A DNA stretch of 45,181 nt from Burkholderiales bacterium (lineage in GTDB: Bacteria > Pseudomonadota > Gammaproteobacteria > Burkholderiales > Burkholderiaceae_C), in assembly GCA_019509985.1 (NCBI GenBank), contig JAEKLF010000063.1, positions 1 to 45,181 of the forward strand, in the 5' to 3' direction. Shown here one piece after another: positions 41,532-45,181 of the stretch. Numbering within the stretch: position 1 is the first letter of the stretch; each line of letters begins with the position of its first letter. The translations under genes and the position numbers were made by a program. The notes beneath the pieces are model-generated. The model saw only the letters and a program-made list of their open reading frames with translations, did not search any database and had not been told where the DNA came from.

Positions 41532-44500
41532 TCACTTTCCTTGCGGCAGGGCATCGTGGGCAACGGCCGCGGGCTGGGCCGGCGCGGCGACCTGGCCGCC
41601 GTGGTGGCGCAGCGGTGCATTGCCGGCCAGGCGGCGCACGATGACGTAGAACAAAGGCGTCAGGAACAGGCCGAAGACGGTCACGCCGATCATTCCGGAG
41701 AACACCGCCACGCCCATGGCCCGGCGCATCTCGGCGCCGGCACCGGTGGACAGCACGAGCGGCAGCACGCCCATGACGAAGGCCATCGACGTCATCAGGA
41801 TGGGGCGCAGCCGCAGCCGCGCCGCCTCCAGCGCGGCCTGCATCGGCGTGCGGCCGGCGAACTCCAGCTCGCGAGCGAACTCGACGATCAGGATGGCGTT
41901 TTTCGCACTCAGGCCGACCAGCACGATGAGGCCGATCTGCGTGAACACGTTGTTGTCGCCATGGCTCAGGTAGACGCCGGTCATCGCGGCCAGCAGGCCC
42001 ATGGGCACGATCAGCAGGATGGCCAGCGGCAGGCTCAGGCTTTCGTACTGGGCCGCCAGCACCAGGAACACCAGCAGGATGGCCAACGGGAAGACCCACG
42101 CGCCCGAGTTGCCGGCGATCTTTTCCTGGTAGGTCAGGTCGGTCCACTCGAAGCCCACGCCCGGAGGCAGGGTCTCGGCGGCGATGCGCTCCACCGCGGC
42201 CTGCGCCTGGCCCGACGAGAAGCCGGGCGCGGCGCCGCCGTTGATGTCGGCGGCCAGGAAGCCGTTGTAGCGCATGGCGCGCTCGGGGCCGAAGCTGGGC
42301 TTGACCTTCATCAGTGCGGACAGCGGCACCATCTCGCCGGACGACGAGCGCACCTTCAGCGAGCCGATGTCCTCGGCACGGGCGCGGAAGGCGGCGTCCG
42401 CCTGCACGCGGACCGAGTAGGTGCGGCCGAACTTGTTGAAGTCGTTGACGTACAGGCTGCCGAGGTAGATTTGCATCGTGTCGAACACGTCCGTCACGGC
42501 CACGCCGAGCTGGCGGGCGCGCGTGCGGTCGAGGTCGGCGAACAGCTGCGGCACGTTGACCTGGTAGCTGGAGAAGAGACCGGCGAGCTCGGGCGCCTTG
42601 CCGGCTTTGGCCATGAAGGCCTTGACCGCCTGGTCCATGGCCTCGTAGCCGACGCCGCCGCGGTCTTCCAGCTGCAGCTTGAAGCCGCCCGTCGTGCCCA
42701 GGCCCTGCACCGGCGGCGGCGGGAACATGACGATGAAGGCGTCTTCGATCTGGCCGTACTGCGCGTTCAGCGAACCCGCAATCGCGCCGGCTGACAGGTC
42801 CTTGCTCTTGCGCTCGTCGAAGGGCTTCAGCGTTGCGAAGACGATGCCCGAGCTGGAGCTGTTCGTGAAACCGTTGATCGACAGGCCGGGGAAGGCCACC
42901 GCATGCTCGACGCCGGGGGTCTTCAGCGTGATGTCGGTCATGCGGCGGATGACGTCCTCGGTGCGGTCCAGCGTCGCGCCGTCGGGCAGCTGGGCGAAGC
43001 CGATCAGGTATTGCTTGTCCTGGCCCGGCACGAAGCCGCTGGGCACGGCCTTGAACAGGCCCGCCGTGGCGGCGACCAGCGCCAGGTAGACCACCATCAT
43101 GATGGCCTTGCGCGACATCAGCTTCTTGACGCCGCCGCCGTAGGCCGCGGAGCCGCTCGTGAACAGCCGGTTGAAGCCGCCGAAGAAGCGGCCCAGCACG
43201 GCATCCATGCCGCGGGTCAGTGCGTCCTTGGGCTCGTGATGGCCCTTCAGCAGCATCGCGGCCAGCGCCGGCGACAGCGTCAGCGAATTGATCGCCGAGA
43301 TCACCGTCGAGATGGCGATGGTCAGCGCGAACTGCTTGTAGAACTGGCCCGTCAGGCCGGTGATGAAGGCCAGCGGCACGAACACCGAGATCAGCGTCAA
43401 CGCAATGGCGATGATGGGGCCGGAGACTTCACGCATCGCGCGGTAGGTCGCCTCACGCGGGCTCAGGCCCGAGGCGATGTTGCGCTCCACGTTCTCCACC
43501 ACGACGATGGCGTCGTCCACGACGATGCCGATGGCCAGCACCAGGCCGAACAGGCTCAGCGCGTTGATCGAGAAGCCGAAGCCGTGCATCACCGCGAAGG
43601 TGCCGATGATGGACACCGGCACGGCCAGCAGCGGGATGATGGACGCGCGCCAGGTCTGCAGGAACAGGATGACGACCAGCACCACCAGCGCGACGGCCTC
43701 CAGCAGCGTGTGGATGACGGACTCGATGGAGGCGCGCACGAACTGCGTCGGGTCGTAGACGATGGTGTAGTCCACGCCTTCGGGCATCGCGGCCTTCAGC
43801 TCGGCCATGGTCTCGCGCACGTTCTTGGAGATGTCCAGCGCATTGCCGCCCGGGGCCTGGAAGATCGGCACCGCGACGGCCGACTTGTTGTCCAGCAGCG
43901 AACGCAGCGCGTACTCCGACGCGCCAAGTTCGAGGCGGCCGAGGTCGCGCAGACGAGTCACGGCACCGTTGGCACCGCTCTTGACGATGATGTCGCCGAA
44001 CTCCTCGACGGTCTGCAGGCGGCCCTGCGCGTTGACCGACAGTTGCAGGTCGATGCCCTGCAGCCCCGGCGACGCGCCGACCACGCCGGCTGCGGCCTGC
44101 ACGTTCTGCTCGCGGATGGCCTGCACGACGTCATTGGCCGACAGGCCATGCTCGGCAACCTTCTGCGGGTCCAGCCAGATGCGCATCGAGTAGTCGCCCG
44201 AGCCGAACAACTGCACCTGGCCGACGCCCGGGATGCGCGCGAGGCGGTCCTTGACGTTGAGCAGCGCGTAGTTGCGCAGATAGGTCATGTCGTAGCGGTC
44301 GTTGGGCGAGGTCAGGTGCACGACCATGGTCAGGTCGGGGCTGCTCTTGACCGTCGTCACGCCCAGGCGCTTGACTTCCTCGGGCAGGCGCGCCTCGGCC
44401 TGGCTGACGCGGTTCTGCACCAGCTGCTGGGCCTTGTCGGGGTCGGTGCCGAGCTTGAAGCTGACGGTCAGCGTCATCAGGCCGTCCGTCGTCGCCTGGC

Positions 44501-44744
44501 TGCTCATGTAGAGCATGTCCTCGATGCCGTTGATGCTTTCTTCCAGCGGCGTGGCGACCGTCTCGGCGATGACCTTGGGGTTGGCGCCGGGGTACTGGGC
44601 ACGCACGACGACGGAGGGCGGCACGACGTCGGGGTATTCCGAGATCGGCAGCGCGCGGATCGACAGCAGGCCGCCGATGAAGATCAGCAGCGACAGCACG
44701 CCCGCAAAGATGGGACGGTCGATGAAGAATTTGGAGAGATTCAT
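41532..44744 (-). CDS. RND efflux pump inner-membrane transporter (HAE1, AcrB/MexB type)
   Basis: A 1070-residue proton-driven exporter of the hydrophobe/amphiphile efflux-1 group. It starts MNLSKFFIDRPIFAGVLSLLIFIGG, typical of this group. TM4 carries the proton-relay aspartates in GLVLAIGIVVDDAIVVVENVERN. GFSINALSLFG, the large periplasmic loops, and the TM10-12 region LIVLVGLSAKNAILIVEFA and RLRPILMTSMAFVMGVLPL are also present. Length is slightly above AcrB (1049). AGGAAGC precedes the ATG at 44744. Its neighbours are the adaptor (upstream) and the NodT channel (downstream). No regulator gene lies inside the operon as far as seen. Confidence 0.95.
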   Translation of the reverse strand: MNLSKFFIDRPIFAGVLSLLIFIGGLLSIRALPISEYPDVVPPSVVVRAQYPGANPKVIAETVATPLEESINGIEDMLYMSSQATTDGLMTLTVSFKLGTDPDKAQQLVQNRVSQAEARLPEEVKRLGVTTVKSSPDLTMVVHLTSPNDRYDMTYLRNYALLNVKDRLARIPGVGQVQLFGSGDYSMRIWLDPQKVAEHGLSANDVVQAIREQNVQAAAGVVGASPGLQGIDLQLSVNAQGRLQTVEEFGDIIVKSGANGAVTRLRDLGRLELGASEYALRSLLDNKSAVAVPIFQAPGGNALDISKNVRETMAELKAAMPEGVDYTIVYDPTQFVRASIESVIHTLLEAVALVVLVVILFLQTWRASIIPLLAVPVSIIGTFAVMHGFGFSINALSLFGLVLAIGIVVDDAIVVVENVERNIASGLSPREATYRAMREVSGPIIAIALTLISVFVPLAFITGLTGQFYKQFALTIAISTVISAINSLTLSPALAAMLLKGHHEPKDALTRGMDAVLGRFFGGFNRLFTSGSAAYGGGVKKLMSRKAIMMVVYLALVAATAGLFKAVPSGFVPGQDKQYLIGFAQLPDGATLDRTEDVIRRMTDITLKTPGVEHAVAFPGLSINGFTNSSSSGIVFATLKPFDERKSKDLSAGAIAGSLNAQYGQIEDAFIVMFPPPPVQGLGTTGGFKLQLEDRGGVGYEAMDQAVKAFMAKAGKAPELAGLFSSYQVNVPQLFADLDRTRARQLGVAVTDVFDTMQIYLGSLYVNDFNKFGRTYSVRVQADAAFRARAEDIGSLKVRSSSGEMVPLSALMKVKPSFGPERAMRYNGFLAADINGGAAPGFSSGQAQAAVERIAAETLPPGVGFEWTDLTYQEKIAGNSGAWVFPLAILLVFLVLAAQYESLSLPLAILLIVPMGLLAAMTGVYLSHGDNNVFTQIGLIVLVGLSAKNAILIVEFARELEFAGRTPMQAALEAARLRLRPILMTSMAFVMGVLPLVLSTGAGAEMRRAMGVAVFSGMIGVTVFGLFLTPLFYVIVRRLAGNAPLRHHGGQVAAPAQPAAVAHDALPQGK

Positions 44745-44789
44745 GGTGCTTCCTTCGGCGAGCCTGTGTGAAGAGACAACAAGTCCCCG

Positions 44790-44812
44790 GCGGGCCGGCT
44801 GAACCGGCCCGC
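44790..44812 (-). promoter_or_regulatory. hairpin between adaptor and pump genes
   Basis: GCGGGCCGG (44790-44798) and CCGGCCCGC (44804-44812) form a perfect 9-bp stem with a 5-base loop in the 104-base gap of the efflux operon. No U-run follows on the minus strand, so it is more likely an mRNA-processing or stability element than a terminator. Confidence 0.4.
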
Positions 44813-44848
44813 ACCAGGGCTCGCTGGTGAGGGGGAGGGCTTCTTAGA

Positions 44849-45181
44849 TCAGGACGTCTTGGCGCTGGCCTGTTGTGCGGCCAGCTCGGGCTTGGCGTCC
44901 ATCGCGACATCCTTGGGCGCAAGCACCGAGCCCGGCCGCACGCGCTGCACGCCGCCGACGACGACGCGCTCGCCGGCCTTCAGCCCGCTGGTCACGACAC
45001 GCAGGCCGTTGACGCTGGCGCCCAGGCTCACCGGCCGCCATTCGGCCTGATTGCCTTGGCCCACAACGATGACATAACGCTTGTCCTGGTCGGTGCCAAC
45101 GGCGCGCTCGTTGACCAGCAGCGCCGGCTCGTTCTTGGCCTGGCCCATGCGCAGCTTGGCGAACTGGCCCGGGATCAGGCC
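44849..45181 (-). CDS. RND efflux periplasmic adaptor (membrane fusion protein), C-terminal part
   Basis: The last 110 codons of an HlyD/AcrA-type adaptor; the 5' part lies beyond the window. The visible piece starts in the beta-barrel domain (LIPGQFAKLRMGQ), continues with PALLVNERAVGTDQDKRYV and VSLGASVNGLRVVTSGLKAGERVVV (membrane-proximal domain), and ends in a short Ala/Lys tail. These blocks are typical of AcrA/MexA. An internal ATG at 45148 is not the start. It is the first gene of the minus-strand efflux operon and links the inner pump to the outer channel. Confidence 0.92.
   Translation of the reverse strand, partial: GLIPGQFAKLRMGQAKNEPALLVNERAVGTDQDKRYVIVVGQGNQAEWRPVSLGASVNGLRVVTSGLKAGERVVVGGVQRVRPGSVLAPKDVAMDAKPELAAQQASAKTS

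Noticed and set aside
42903..44771. 622-codon open frame on the plus strand
   Set aside because: Antisense shadow of the RND pump; His/Asp/Gln-rich with no fold, and the minus strand is unmistakably AcrB-like.

Overview
This is a GC-rich, gene-dense bacterial chromosome segment. It looks like a betaproteobacterium of the order Burkholderiales, probably a Roseateles/Mitsuaria/Rubrivivax-like lineage. This assignment is an inference from strong G/C third-position bias, orphan Bug-type (tripartite tricarboxylate) binding proteins, a PrsT-type PEP-CTERM lipoprotein, several c-di-GMP enzymes, and stop/start overlaps of the ATGA or TGATG kind. I see no rRNA, tRNA, CRISPR array, transposase, integrase or phage gene.

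Layout. 1-5.8 kb: a peptide/opine-class ABC importer. Two tandem paralogous binding proteins lie on the minus strand (the first cut by the window edge), divergent from two permeases and a fused double ATPase; a nested palindrome fills the divergent gap. 5.9-13.9 kb: two paralogous exported TPR-GGDEF diguanylate cyclases and a Bug binding protein in an overlapping array, then a second Bug protein coupled to a SulP anion transporter. 14-18 kb: glutamate-cysteine ligase, then a convergent MHYT-GADEF-EAL c-di-GMP protein whose leader carries hairpins and a U8 terminator. 18-22.8 kb: a UPF0149 protein, a YegD-like Hsp70 and the TPR lipoprotein PrsT. 22.9-25.8 kb: DadA and ArgO exporter genes opposite ArgP. 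26-30.2 kb: the most unusual locus. A Tat-exported six-cysteine protein is followed on the minus strand by a terminator-like hairpin, a PqqD-like protein, an HprK-like kinase, a PF14907-type nucleotidyltransferase and a fungal-type phosphatidylserine synthase. 30.4-34.5 kb: YpfJ-type metallopeptidase, a DUF2807 protein, a small PAS-like protein and a PafA-like phosphatase lipoprotein. 34.5-38.8 kb: a long Pro/Glu-rich repeat protein coupled to a crotonase lacking both usual glutamates, then thymidine kinase flanked by two paralogous four-cysteine mini-proteins. 39-45.2 kb: a MarR-GNAT pair, then an RND efflux operon (adaptor cut by the edge, HAE1 pump, NodT-type outer-membrane factor).

How the genes work together. 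Three genes carry GGDEF-type domains, so c-di-GMP signalling is prominent. The 27.1-30.2 kb cluster combines a peptide-recognition domain, a kinase and a nucleotidyltransferase, the tailoring set known from phosphorylated lasso peptides, but here next to a 241-residue Tat-exported protein ending in serine. I regard it as the best candidate for an undescribed modification system. Three intergenic regions share blocks of a dispersed repeat family.
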